From Solen grandis (Eukaryota; Mollusca; Bivalvia; Adapedonta; Solenidae), in the NCBI GenBank assembly GCA_021229015.1, contig CM037778.1:83574395-83638394 (forward strand): a stretch of 64,000 nucleotides of DNA. The letters run 5' to 3'. Position 1 is the first letter of the stretch; every line of letters starts with the position of its first letter. Below the pieces are notes generated by a model. That model was not told where the DNA came from, made no database searches, and saw only the letters and a program-made list of their open reading frames with translations. Of the stretch, positions 20,621-32,845 are shown in pieces. Position numbers and translations under genes: made by a program.

Positions 20621-22654
20621 GAAATATCTTTAAAAATGATATTTGGCATTAAAGAAACAATTAAAGAAAGTAAAAGTGTTAAATAATATGATATATTTAA
20701 TTTTAATAATGCTGGCAAGTTTTTAAATGATCTGTGATTTAAATAATGCTATAAAACGTATTTGTCCCCAAATTTATGAGATGTGATATTTACTAGAAAG
20801 TGAAAATAAAGGATAAAAATGTAGTATATGTATAAGAGAAACATAAAAAATCCATTCAGTGGGATTCGATCTTGGGGCCCCTAGTCCAGCTGACGAGCAG
20901 TTTAACCAACTTCACAAAAGTAGGCTGATGCTATTGTAACGTGTCCGGGCGGTCTGAATAAAATATAGATATGTGAAACTAAATTTTCCTTGTGACTCAC
21001 CTGGTTCTATGATTAGATAAATTAAAGTTAAGCTATGAAATTTGTTACAACGTTTATTTACGAATGACTGTAACAATTTCTAATCTCTAATAACCAACGT
21101 TTGATTAATTTGAGAAACCAAAAATATATAACAAAATGAATTCAACTCCCTAACTTAATACGAACACAACATTTTACCAATACATAGTTTCCACATCAGT
21201 GAATATCACAACTCTTGGCGGCCATCTTTAAAGCCAAATTCAGGGGATTTTTATATAAATGACATAGAAGCAGAATTTTCATTTTTTATTATTTCGTTAT
21301 TTCAGCTCCAAAAATCGATATGTATACACCACTGGAAAGCTCTTGAAATTCAATATTTTAGGCTGAAAATAATTTTAAATAGTATGGTGCACAAAAAAAA
21401 GGAAAGTAAAAAGTATGAGTTCATCCTTAAATAAAATAAACTGTTCTAACGTTTTGTTATAAAGTCTTTACCTATGAATTTATCAAAGTATCATTTTCAT
21501 ATTTAAAATGATTAAATTAAAGGAGATCAATTTGACATAAATGTCAGTAACATAGACTGAATAATTTTAGCAACATAATGATTTGAATACAGCAAGTATT
21601 CTAAACTTTTGGCCTGCATTAACTTATACCTTTAAAGATGGCTTCCAAAAAGAGTCTTATCAGTGCTTATGACATCGCACCAGAACTATGTATAGCCTAA
21701 ACGGAATTTAATAAGTCAGTCCTATCTTTTTTTATGCCTCCGAGATCTGTGATCGATTGGGGGGGGGGGGGGGGGGGGTATTGTTTTTGCCTGTCTGTTT
21801 GTTGATTGTCTGCAACACATATAAAAATTTGAATGATCATTCAATCACAAATTAAGCCAAAAGATTATAATATAATAGCCTAAAATCTTTCCTCTATATC
21901 AGAGACCTTAACCCAAAGATAAGCAACTCGGCGAAATATCGTTTATTCTCGCACCAGAGTGTGATATGGTAATTCGCGGAAAACCCAGTTCTGCGTTACT
22001 AAGCGATAGCAAAACACCGATAAATACAACGATTCGTTATTTTGTCTAGCAGTATAATATTCAAATAAAATAAATTATTATAGTGTATTTGTCCTATTCG
22101 TTAGTCCATTTAAGATGAATTTGCGCCATTATAGTGTGTATATATCTATTATTTCAATAATTAATCGTCATAAATATTTAATTTTTATATCTTGTCTGAC
22201 ATCTTATAGAATATGTAGACCGATTGTGTTAAATGAAAAAGAAGTTTTTGTTATCAATAGATCGGGTCAAATTGTTTTGGTCTATCTGTCTGTTTGTTCA
22301 TCTGACGTCTGTCTGTCTGTTTGTCACAAAACTTTAACATTGACCATACTAAGGAAGTCCTTCCACCTAAAGCCTCCAAATTTCACAGGTGCACCTTGAT
22401 TAGATCTACCCGCCAGGTGACCTTGACCTTCAAATGACCTTGATGCATGGCGTTCATTCGAAAGTAACAATTGTTGTTACTCAAAATAAGCCACTTTAAT
22501 GTAAGTTTATATTGCCAAATTTTGAATTAGATTATACTTAGATGACAACGCGTAGCGAGGATTGCCCCTTCTATGCGATAATTGTTAATGACTTAGAGCA
22601 CTTTTGTTTCCTTATGGAAAATAACCGCATAAAAATAAATACCATCGTTGTTTG
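20621..22654. other. AT-rich, no gene seen
   Basis: Contains a G-run near 21761-21778 and AT-rich sequence. The TGACCTTGACCTTCAAATGA stretch near 22420 carries the TCAAGGTCA motif on the minus strand. Short frames show no domain. Confidence 0.5.
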
Positions 22655-22955
22655 TTTGTTTTTGGGTTTAACGTCCCACCGACAGCCTTTTTAAGTCATT
22701 TGGAGACTATGTCTGATTGAGACAGATGTAGTGCTGCCACACTGCATCCTCATGCCCTAGACACCCAGTTACACTAATCTGACACCGGGCACACCATTCC
22801 TGGAAATACCTTCAAATGATGAGCGTCAAGCAAGGGATCTCTATCAGTACTATTTTTTTACGACTTTGGTGGGTCGCGGCCGGGGATCGAACCAACGACA
22901 TTTCGATTCCAGCCAGGGAGGACGCTCTAACCATACGGCAACCGGGACAGGAATA
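22655..22955 (-). mobile_element. SINE family 2
   Basis: Reverse copy: 'gggtttaacgtcccaccgac', 'agtcatttggagac', 'gtctgattgagacag', 'ctgacaccgggcac', and tRNA-like head with B box 'ggggatcgaaccaacg' and 'ggacgctctaaccatacggc'. Confidence 0.8.
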
Positions 22956-23719
22956 TATGGTTATACTTAAATACTTGTAAATAAATAAAGTCATTCCTTG
23001 CAAATTTGCCGTTTGAAAGAAAAACTATATTTAAATATATTGCGGCAGTACAAACATAAACGTTGGAGCATTATTATCATTTTTTCGTCGCACAGGCAAT
23101 ATTTGCCGAAGTATTGGCAAAAATTATCTGTTTCATTAATTGAACTATTTCCTTCCTGAAAAGGTTCCCTCCCAGTTCTAAATCAATCGTAAGGACCTTA
23201 TATTGACTACTCCCCGGATTTAAACAGTCATTATTTCACTAAGCCGTATGCAACCGGTCGCTTACAGTCAGCTATGAAGTTGTCTTAGGACCATATACCA
23301 TGCTCTTCACGTGCACCTAATGCTGTAGATGACCATCATGGTTTTGACTGTTTTTACATTGCATATACTTAATGGATAAAGATAGCCAGAATGTTTGTTG
23401 TTTACCACTTTCGAATGGCGCCGGAACACAATTCCGTCCCTTAAATTCGAAAGTACAAGTGCCCGGGTTTTTTTCTTCAAAATATCGCGGTGGTGCCGAG
23501 GGTATACGAGATTTCCTTCACACGTTTATTTGAGTTGCTTATATTTGGGTTTAGGTCTTTGACTATATGGCTTATGTTAGCATTACTCAATTACTATAGG
23601 GAGTAAAGTCTATATATGTGACATACTTACACCACTCATGCATGACTTTCAGTTGACATCATTTTTTTTAACTTCTGACCTGCTCAGACGGGGGCATAGT
23701 GTTTTTCGAACACATCTTG

Positions 23720-24015
23720 TATTGATTGCCCAAATGGAAAGAAAAAAATGGTGTCAATGTTAAAATGTTGTTATGTAATTATGGTTTTAATTATGTGTTT
23801 GAAAACCATGACCTTGTAAACGAAGTTGTTTTTAAACGTTTACTTGATACACTTATACAGGAATGGTATGGTGATAAAGCATCTAATGAAATGCTTAATA
23901 TAAACAGCTATATTTAAACATCATTTGAATATAAATATTATTTATTTTGTATATGATTAACGATGTACATATAGTACAAGTTAATAAAGATTTTGTTCTG
24001 TTCTATTCTGTAAAC
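23720..24015 (+). pseudogene. LINE 3' end: RT C-terminus and UTR
   Basis: The frame 23726-23917 reads VKMLLCNYGFNYVFEN, VVFKRLLDTLIQEWYGD and INSYI before TAA. In mollusc non-LTR retrotransposons I recall a similar C-terminal block ('LL.. GFG.VW....', '..RLID...Q.W'). An AT-rich 3' UTR follows with AATAAAGATTTTG at 23982 and a short tail 'ttctgttctattctg', a repeat-type tail as in CR1/L2-like LINEs rather than poly-A. The first ATG is not a real start; the copy is strongly 5'-truncated. The clade is uncertain. Confidence 0.6.
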
Positions 24016-24505
24016 TTAGTTTTTCTAAAGACTCACAACTATTTATTTTTTCAACTGCCAAGATTTTATGTTTGAATTTTTTAAGTGGATGTTTTTTATG
24101 TTTATATAGATAGATTAAATTGTTATATGCCAATTGACAATCATGCAGAAAGATATGCACCTGAAACTACCATTTTACGATGGAATATTCTAAAATAATT
24201 TATGCAAACCAATGAAACGAGTGCTTTTCCGAACTCTTCGGTTGTTAACCAATATTTCACTGGTTCAAGAAATAGGTCAAAATTCATTTTATACAGCTTA
24301 CGCCGAAAAATTGTTTGTCATAACAAAAAGGTGTTTCGCGCGCATCAATCATATGCGTCCTTGAAAGGTCAATATCACTGGAGTTGTTAGAAATAATTTT
24401 GGTATTTTGTATGTTGAAGTACTAATAGTTTGAGGTTGTTGTTGCTTCCTTACATACAACAGATTATTAACTTTTCAGCTCTATTAATTGCAATATCCCA
24501 ACTTC

Positions 24506-24545
24506 ACACACACCACACCACACACACACACACACACACACACAC
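24506..24545. repeat. (CA)n microsatellite
   Basis: About 19 CA units with one interruption. No coding meaning. Confidence 0.9.
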
Positions 24546-25846
24546 TTAGTAACTTTCATGATAACTTTGAATTAGTATGCATACTTATCAGCGGAACATA
24601 TTGCAACACTATCATTTACTTGTTTAGGCCAGTATCTCAAAGACAAAACATTCGCCACATCACTTTGAAATTGATTGTCGTCTCAGAACAGGTACATGTG
24701 TACAAGTTTATTTTTACTGCATGTACACTGCAATTAGACCCAAAAAGTGTTGTTAAAACATTTTGTATTACCGAATCTAAGCCATAAGCTTATTTGTATT
24801 TCTATAGCTATAATTTACAATTTATCATAAGCTATTTTATTCATTAAATAGTATTGAAGAATTTGCAGTTACAACATTTCTTCCTTTTAAACAGTATATT
24901 TAAATAACAATATGTTTAAATAACAAAATTAAACTGATTTAAGTACTGATAAAGGAAAAAATATAGACTATAATACTTATTTTAAGATATTGTATTTTCG
25001 AAACAGAAGTTGCAAAGCCTGAATCATTGTACGCGAGTGTTTGTGTTTTTTTTTATCATTATATGCACCCTTTTAACAATATTTCATTCCAGTGCCAATG
25101 AGCTATTTCAGTCAGGCCTGACAAGACAAGAGAGCCACATGGAGCAAAAAATAGTTGTAGTATTCAAGATAGGTTTGGATTCTGGAAACGTTTGTCACCA
25201 AAATGTAACAAAATAATGAACTAACCGAGAATCAGCAGTCGCCTTTGCTCGTTTCAGGCGCGGATCCCGGATTTCCGGTTAGTAGGGGCGTAAATCCAGC
25301 AACTACGTACATTGTATGCTTGGCATGTTTAAAAGGAATAGTTACAGGAACAACGAACTTAATATGATTAGAAACACTATTATGAAAGTTTGTCTACAGT
25401 CCTTTATCAAAAATGCACAAACATTTAGCCCCAACTTATCCGTCGTCCTTAATTGACATGAAAACACATATTGAACGATATACATTACGTAATAATTCTG
25501 ATTACTCAAGGCATATATGCTAGAACGACAAATCATTTTAATTCATTTCTTCCATCCTCAATACAGGGATTGGAATGACCTTCTATTAGAAGTACGAAAT
25601 TCAACATTCCCTAACATCTTTTAAGTCATGTTCAAACGTAAATTGCCCCCAAACCACATCATATTATTATGTAGGTATAAGGAAACTACAAGTTCTTCAC
25701 ACAAGACTACGGACTAAGTGCAGTTCTCTTAATTTTGATTTATCTCGAATAATATTATTTAAGATCCTAAATGCACTATGGCAATTGAGACAAATTACCA
25801 TTATATTTCCAATTCCAACCTTTTAAAACAAATCAAATATATATTG
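24546..25846. other. No gene seen
   Basis: AT-rich. The frames at 25010-25216 and 25342-25536 lack domains and splice context. Confidence 0.45.
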
Positions 25847-25925
25847 TAGCGAGCAGGTTGATCTGGGTCGAACGGATGGGTGTGTAATGAGCAGGTTGAT
25901 CTAGGTTGAACGGATGCGTGTCTGC
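25847..25925. repeat. Two-copy direct repeat, about 37 bp
   Basis: The phrases 'gagcaggttgatctgggtcg' + 'aacggatgggtgtg' and 'gagcaggttgatctaggttg' + 'aacggatgcgtgtc' follow each other. Confidence 0.7.
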
Positions 25926-27230
25926 GTGTGTCTCTTTCTCTCTTTACCATACACGCACCTGACAATCAAGTGGCATTGGCTACTTCTCTTTCACTCAAGG
26001 TGAAATGTTTAAGTTTAAAATAAAACTGACTCCGAGCTTATATTTATGAAAAAATAATAAAGGAGGGAACTCTCTATTCAAGGACGATGAAAAACAATAA
26101 TGCAAAGTTGGATTTAACTAGAGTTTTAATAATCAGAATATCTTATCTCAACAGTTTCCTAAATCTTGGTCATAAATTCATAACCAATGTGCACAATCAG
26201 ATTTCAGCACTTCTGAAAAGAAAATACATTTCCCCAGGACTTATAGATTAACCATTCAGTGACCATAATGGCTAATACATGTACAGATTTACACTTAAAT
26301 CAACTTCAAAATCAGTGGAAGTATAGTGTGCTTAAATGATAAAATCTATGATGATATCCCTAATACAGTATGAGCTTAATATGATAGTATTCTCTTAAAA
26401 TGCAATTCTAGAACTCAGTTAATAATCTTACGTTGGTGTAAAAATGATAAAGAAAGCCTAAGAAAAATAACCAAAAATCAGATCCTAACCCTAAGAAGTT
26501 TGGAATTCGAGTCCCCAAAAATCAGTGGAGAAGCCTTATATAGTACCCACTTCCCTCACTTCTCACTACTCCCAAAACGTTCCCCAAAACTCCCTATCTT
26601 TCCCACAACGTCAAATCCCTCAAAATAATATGTGGGAATGTCAGAATCCCTCATTAAGGAAGCAGTACTATGCACAATTCTAACAGTGTTTAAACAATTA
26701 ACTTGAATGAATAAATATATACAAAATACATGAATACATTAATTCACATCAATAGTAAAGACCTGAAAGTTTCCTTTTTGAAATACACAATTTTCTGACT
26801 TTAAATCACTGTTGAACTCGTTTGACAGATATTGGAAATTAGCAGAAGATATAAACATGACCTTTGCCCTGTGACGTCATCATAATTTCCCACAATGCAT
26901 TACATCAGCTGTACAGATTCTAAAAATACACACATGCATATAAAGTGTACTAAGATACAAGATTTAACATGGAAGTGATTTAACATTAAAAAGGATTTAA
27001 TTCAAAGGAAATTGGATTAACATAAAGAAGGTAATAATAAGCTTATTATCAATACAATCTTTAAAAGATGACATGTTTATAACAATACATATCGTCGGGA
27101 GCCCTAAAATGACGCTGACCTATTTCGACGCCATTTTTGTTTTGCTTTATTTATTCCACACGCGACTTCTGCTGACGTCATTACTACAACTATACTATAG
27201 TAAACACGGAAACCTTTCGCTTGCTGTAAA
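25926..27230. other. Upstream region of the pogo-like gene
   Basis: No gene seen. A CRE-like GTGACGTCATCA lies at about 26873 and CTGACGTCATTA at about 27173, both within 400 bp of the candidate start codon at 27231. They could belong to a promoter; this is inference only. Confidence 0.3.
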
Positions 27231-28715
27231 ATGTGGAAAGTTCGAGATACAAGGGTAAGAATATACAATTTTGATTTAAATAATTAGATTTTATGTGTTT
27301 TTACTAATGCAAAAAAAAAAGCTTCGACTTTATAAGCCAGTATCTTTGCAAACAATAGCGTGGGAAAAAATTTACTATTCGTCTGCTACACCCAATCGTT
27401 TTCATTTCAGGTCACGTGACATTCATATGCATGAATAATCCTTCTTGAGATATAATCACTCTATAGTAAGCTGCACGCGTTATATACTTTTCAACTATCC
27501 GTTATTAATTGAAATTTAATTGAATCTTCATATCTTGCTGTTTTGTAATAGTGTTGAGATAACTCAATAATTTGTTTTTAATTATTTTTAGGTTCCACAG
27601 AGGAAGTATAGGTGCTACTCCCCGACTTCAATGACTACTGCATTTATTAATTGAAATTTAATTGAATCTTCATGCAAGAGAGTTTGGCTTACCAGAGGCG
27701 TCTTTAAGACATAAACTTTCTGCAGAGTAGACCCTGAAGCAACCCATTCTGGCCAGCTCTTTGTTTTCACAAGAGGAGGAAGCCCATTTTGTGGAGCATA
27801 TGAAGTTCATGTCAGTATGTGGACATGGCTATAGCCGATCAGAAGTTGTGGACATTGCATCAGAATATGCCACATGTCTTGGTAAAAGGGATGCTGATCA
27901 TCCTCTTTCCATGAAGTGGTTTCGTGGATTTATGTCACGATGGCCAGAACTGAAAGTACTTAAACCCCGTGGCCTGGAAATTCAACGAGCCAAGGCAATC
28001 ACTGTTGATTGCATTTCAAGTTACTACCGTGAACTTGGTTCTATCCTAGATAAGTACAACCTAAAGGACAGGCCAGAACGCATTTATAATGTGGACGAAA
28101 AGGGGCTATCAACATCACACTCCCCACCAGCAGTTGTTACATGTTGTAACATGAAACCTCCAGCAGTTACCTCTGGATCAAGGTCACTTGTTACTGTGAT
28201 AGGTTGTGGTAATGCACTAGGCTGTAGTGTACCACCCTTTTTTTTGTTTCCTGGGATAAGGATGAGACAGGAGCTGTTGGATGGTGGATGTGCTGGTGCT
28301 GATGGAGATGTCACTGAGTCAGGATGGAGCAATAGTGTTGTGTTTTTGTAGGTACATTGAACATCATCTTACAAAATACTTACCTGAACGTTCACATGAC
28401 AATCCTGTGTTAGTGCTTTATGATGGCCATAGGTCACATATTAATCTAGGTCTGATCGACTGGGCAAAGGCACACAACATTATATTGTTCATCCTACCTG
28501 CACATACTAGCCACGTACTTCAGCCTCTGGATGTTGGGTGTTTCGGGCCGTTCGAGCGGATATACAACACTGTATATTGTGAAAAACTATATCTTAAAAA
28601 AAGTCATGTGTTAATTTGTAAAGCTGAAGAATATTGGTCCTTGATATCTAACTTGTCAGTATTATGTTGTAATTTCTCACTATTTGAGAAGTTTGAAGAT
28701 AGCCAGAGAGAGTGA
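27231..28715 (+). pseudogene. Pogo/Jerky-type DDE transposase-derived gene, broken
   Basis: Exon 1 may be 27231-27254: ATG, eight codons, donor AGG|GTAAGA. Acceptor TATTTTTAG joins exon 2 at 27592 in phase, giving VPQRKYRCYSPTSMTTAF, the start of a Psq-type helix-turn-helix. After a 30-bp intrusion the domain resumes as EFGLPEASLRHKLS. The CENP-B/Tc5-like DNA-binding part follows (LSMKWFRGFMSRWPEL), then a DDE_1 domain with NVDEKG (first Asp), YDGHRSH (second) and LQPLDVGCFGPF (third). Family proteins bind DNA and, in transposons, cut and paste. Breaks: a TGA at the intrusion, TAG at 27728, a frameshift near 28340-28350, and loss of similarity after 28570. The upstream exon suggests a host-type gene rather than a plain transposon; I found no terminal inverted repeats. 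Confidence 0.75.
27502..27673. repeat. 30-bp direct duplication (27502-27531 and 27644-27673)
   Basis: Both copies contain TTAATTGAAATTTAATTGAA with identical flanks making 30 identical bases. The downstream copy sits inside the HTH coding region, replacing about 45 nt expected there and adding an in-frame TGA. The upstream copy is in the candidate intron. Confidence 0.85.
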
Positions 28716-28864
28716 AGACACACTTATGATTGGTAAACATTTCAAGAAAATGGTAAAGTCAAATAAGATTTTAGTATAAAGTTGTTGCTTGGTAGAACCA
28801 GTGCTTTATATGCCACTTCATATTTTATGTTTGTCTTTATGAAGATTTTTGTCTGGTAAAAAAA

Positions 28865-29188
28865 ATGGAACACTCTGTGATTGATCAGGAAATACTAGAT
28901 CAGGAGCTGAATTATTTCATAGAACAAGTGAGGCGGTCTGGGAAATACCAAGTTTATCCTGTAGCCAGTACTCCTGCTCCTCCTAACCCCACAAGGGTAG
29001 TAACTCTCACCCCTGTCAAGGAATATAATCAGCAGCTTGCTGATGAACCATTGAATGGGGCTTCCAGGTTTGATATATGCAGACATGGGATTTCAAGTTT
29101 GTATAAGACCCCTCAAGAATCGACGTCTGGAATGAAAGTGTCCAATGTAAAGCCAAAAATAGATGTTCCCCCCACACTGGCCACCAAA
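28865..29188 (+). CDS. Uncharacterised open frame beside a retrotransposon LTR
   Basis: The plus frame opens at 28865 and continues to 29359, but its last third is antisense to the LTR and is not believable. The first 70 codons have protein-like composition (for example ELNYFIEQVRRSGKYQVYP, then TPAPPNPTRVVTLTPVKEYN). This could be a C-terminal part of the pogo-like gene or a transposon fragment. I do not recognise it. Confidence 0.25.
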
Positions 29189-29492
29189 TATTACCGTTGG
29201 GTTCTCAGAAGGGTGCTGCCCATGGGTCTGGAAATAAATCCCAAATGCGACACATTGACCAAAAATAAAGAAGACAATATACGTGTAGCCTCTCGGCAAA
29301 CGATTCTGTATTTATGGAAGTGCGCATGCATGGCGCGAACAGTTCAGGTTCACACATGAAAGGTAACCCTACACCAAATAGTTAGTCATAAATAACGATG
29401 AGCGAAGGTAGATGCAAAGATGAATAATAAAGATAACATGATACATATGAAACAAATACATGTGCATAACGTGGACTAATGTCCCCGTAACA
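29189..29492 (-). mobile_element. LTR of a Ty3/Gypsy element
   Basis: On the minus strand a polypurine tract AAAGTGGGGGAGGA (29493-29506) precedes TGTTACGGGGACATTAG at 29492. The likely LTR end is CCCAACGGTAATA at 29189, giving 304 bp. The expected terminal CA appears as TA. Directly after it TTTGGTGGCCAGTGTGGGG resembles a primer-binding site. So both 3'- and 5'-type internal sequences flank one LTR. Boundaries are inferred from motifs; no second LTR was seen. Confidence 0.6.
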
Positions 29493-29506
29493 TCCTCCCC
29501 CACTTT

Positions 29507-30258
29507 GAGAAAATGTCGCCCCGACATTTTAAACACTTCATCTAACCTACATGTAAGACTACTGCTATCACTCTTGCATGCAACTAACTACACTATAACT
29601 AATCAAACAGGTAGGATCAGTACGGATAGGACCTTGATGTCGATCAATATGTATCAAACGTTTCCAAATGAGCATAACATATTTATACTCTAGTACAAAA
29701 ATGTATCAATTATTTAGGGCTTAAGATATTTCAGGGATTAACAAGTATAACCTAAACTACCAAATGCATACGACATGTTCCATTCAGTCATACTGATAGA
29801 GAACATTTTACAAGTTACAGTTTATGTAAATGTAAATGCAAACAAGGAGTACCAAATAGTTATTTTTGGCACTCACACTTTACTTTGTTGCTTGAGTTTA
29901 TATAGTACCACTATATATCAATACCAGTTATCACAAACAATATTATACAATATAAGTGTACTACACAGAATATTTAAATTCTGCAAAAATATCAGTATAC
30001 AAGCTGAACCAAGTCCAAGGGATTTGTTAACTATGCATTCTAGAGAAGAAAAAAAAAACACAATGCAATTAATTGATAACAATACCAATCAACAATGATA
30101 TATACAGGATTGCCACACATAAGGTACATAAAAGGCAGTGCTGCCACAGTTATGCGACATCTCTGAACACAATTGAAAACAGGGCTGCCACAACCATGAT
30201 ACACAAATATTAAAACAGGGCTGCCACAATCATGATTAGGAATATCTTTACACAAATA
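29507..30258 (-). mobile_element. Gypsy 3' internal region, non-coding
   Basis: Lies between the pol 3' end and the polypurine tract. 30100-30275 holds a degenerate repeat of about 48 bp with 'aaaacagggctgccacaatcatgat' units. No env-like frame was seen. Confidence 0.5.
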
Positions 30259-31712
30259 TTAAAATAAGGCTGTAACAAATGTTTTTGTTAAAAAACCCAT
30301 TGTGAGACACTTTAGCTCACTATGTACTACTAGAATATACTTCGGCTTGTCTTCTGTTCGAAGCCAATATGGTTTCCTTTTGATTCTAGTGGAAACTCTG
30401 GGGATGAACACCTCTGCGTTTGGATTGAGTTGTTGCTTTCGTCGTTTGGGAATTACATATTTCTCAAGACCAGAGCTTGCTTTGGAAGAAGGGTTAACTA
30501 CCAATGACTGAGTGGAACCAGTGTCATGTTGATCAGAGAATAACTTTCTTGACCGAGTCACCCTACCTGGCAATTTTGGGTTTGCCGACTTTGGACTCAA
30601 AGAAGGTAATGGAGAAGTAGAGATAGGGGGTGACACCATGATGGAAGGCGACAAAGAGTCAGCAGAGAAGAAATCTGGGGTCGATGAAGGGAGTTTCTGA
30701 ACTGGAAGACCCATGAAAGGCAACAAAAGGTTTCTGTGCAGCATTTTTGTCCCGCCTTTTCCGAGTTCTCTCTTAACCTGTTATACAGGGATCGAATCAT
30801 TTGGCTGAGACACAACCACAAATATGTCCTTGTCCCAAACATCTGCTAGCTTGTCTTGCCTTTAAGCCAAACATTCTGAATGAGAACTCGTTCACCTGGG
30901 CGCAACTAAACGTTTCTCACATGCAAATCATAGATTTTCTTGTGTCTACGTGCTTGCCTGTGAGACTCGCGACTGGCTAATTTGTAGGCATATTTGAGTC
31001 TTTTTTTAAGACTTTCCATGTAGTCTGCCTTTGACTCTGCTGCTATGGCTTGATCTTGATCAATGCCAAGAAAAGCATCAATGGCCAAACGTGGGTGTCG
31101 GCCAAACATCAGGAAATGGGTGGTTATGCCAGTGGACTCATGTCTCGTTGAGTTATATGCATTGACCAAGGATGGAATATAGTTCTTCCAGTCTTTTTTC
31201 TGTTCTTCTCCCAAGGTGCCAAGCATATTTAACAATGTTCTGTTAAATCTTTCGGGCATCCCATTCCCTTGGGGGTGGTATGGAGTAGTGCGTGATTTGC
31301 TAATACCCGCAATGCGACACAACTCCTTGATGACACTCCTGTCAAAATTTCTGCCCTGGTCACTGTGCAACCGAGATGGAAACCCATAATGACAGATGTA
31401 ATTGTCAAACAAAACTTTAGCAGTTGTATGGGCTGTCCGATTTCTGGTAGGTATTGCTTGTGCAAAACGGGTAAGATGACCTGTTATGACCAAGATATTT
31501 TCATAGCCTCCAGAGGACATTTCATGGGACAGAAAATCTAAACAAACCAATTCAAGAGGAAAGGACGATTGCAAAGGGAGTAAAGGAGCAGACTTAATAC
31601 AAGGTGTTTTACGCTGAACACAACGAAGGCAAGAGTTAATGTGACGGTCGACAAACTCATCAACGCCAGGCCAGAAAAATCGTGCCAGTCCCCAAGAGTT
31701 CCGACTCTCCAA
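30259..31712 (-). pseudogene. Ty3/Gypsy pol fragment: integrase and C-terminal tail
   Basis: The long frame 31712-30906 carries the integrase zinc-finger half (HINSCLRCVQRK), then the catalytic core with CLDFLS, HSDQGRNF and MPERFNRTL as D, D and E positions, and PYHPQGNG. The frame then meets a TAG and shifts; similarity continues with LRPGERVLI, ADVWDKDIFVVV and, in frame 30744-30259, LHRNLLLPF typical of the 3' end of gypsy pol. The tail is Ser/Pro-rich. Reverse transcriptase, RNase H and protease are absent: similarity stops at about 31700. The element inserts DNA copies into the genome when intact; this copy is truncated, with at least two stops and a frameshift. Confidence 0.85.
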
Positions 31713-31799
31713 GAGTTTTCAGGGGACGAATCAAAGGAAAACTGCAAGTTTGATCTCTGGAAATATGATGTTAACTGCTTAATTAAAAATGCAGCATAT

Positions 31800-32330
31800 C
31801 CTGACCTCTATATTAAGAATATCTATATTCTATATATACGCCACTTAAATAGGTTTTATAAAGTATTACATTTTTAACAATTTGTTAATAAATAATGCTC
31901 AAATAATTAAAAAAAAGATATCTTTCTAATTTAGAATTACATTTAAATGATATTATATTCTTGCAATGTCAACACAACAATAAATATACTGCGAGATGTT
32001 AACCAAAAATATGCAAATATCTAGTTTTAATCCTAAATTTATGCAAAAACAAGACAAAACAAGATACACGATTTCTTTTTATTTTTTTATTTTCAATATT
32101 TGCATTAAATGAATGATGCAAACTCAATATTGCACTAAGTTATTTACAGTTGTCATAAATATTACTAATAAAAGTTTATTTTAAAATGTTGGGCATAAAT
32201 ATAATTTCTGCGAATATATGTATTTATTTTGCCCCGCAATTCGGTAAATGCAGTATGTGATTTCTGGCTTAATTTATTGGTTATGTCTGATTATGATCAG
32301 AAATAAAGGTTAAATCCAAGGTCAGTTATA
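31800..32330 (+). repeat. AT-rich dispersed element, same family as 55-64 kb
   Basis: Shares in order 'tatatatacgccacttaaataggt', 'tgctcaaat', 'cttgcaatgtcaacacaacaata', 'gagatgttaacc', 'aatgaatgatgcaaactcaatattgcactaag' and 'gcagtatgtgatttctggctta' with units at 62.7-63.7 kb. Non-coding. It abuts the broken edge of the gypsy fragment. Confidence 0.7.
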
Positions 32331-32735
32331 ACAAGTATACCCCATAGAATTTTAACAAATGACATGTATGCAACAGTATTTATTTCATGTTCTCTCATAT
32401 TGTGGCTATGACCTATTTGTTCTTTCGTAGACGACGCAAATTGACACCATAACTGGCAAAGTTAATGCCCCAAAATCGAGAAACTTATAAAACAGCAGTT
32501 GACATTACAATTCAAAAAGTAATTCTATATCAGTTCATCTGCTTTTATCCAAATTTGATTCCACTTTAACAAATACTAACAACACACACTAAGCATTAAA
32601 ATGTGTACAATTTGTACAAATTCGAAAAGGCAACGGTTCTATGGCAAATCCAAGATTCGAACCATTTATGTCAAATTTTAAATACGTATTTAGAAAGCTG
32701 ATGTTTAAACTGAATATTAGTCTCTAATAGTTCTT
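32331..32735. other. No gene seen
   Basis: AT-rich. 32580-32620 resembles the 3' part of the AT-rich family ('cactaagcattaaaatgtgtacaa'), so the element at 31800 may extend to here. Confidence 0.45.
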
Positions 32736-32759
32736 TTCAGTCTGTGAGGAAGAACGTCA

Positions 32760-32845
32760 TATGACGTCTATAAGTTTATATCTCATGTAGATAATGTTTA
32801 CAAATGACTGAAATACTGTCGGTGGGCCGTTAAACCTAGGGTGAC
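32760..32845 (+). mobile_element. SINE family 2, 3' fragment
   Basis: Ends with 'aatgactgaaatactgtcgg' followed by 'tgggccgttaaacc', the family-2 tail. Confidence 0.6.

Noticed and set aside
29219..29359. C-terminal part of the plus-strand frame 28865-29359 as protein
   Set aside because: It is antisense to a well-supported LTR.
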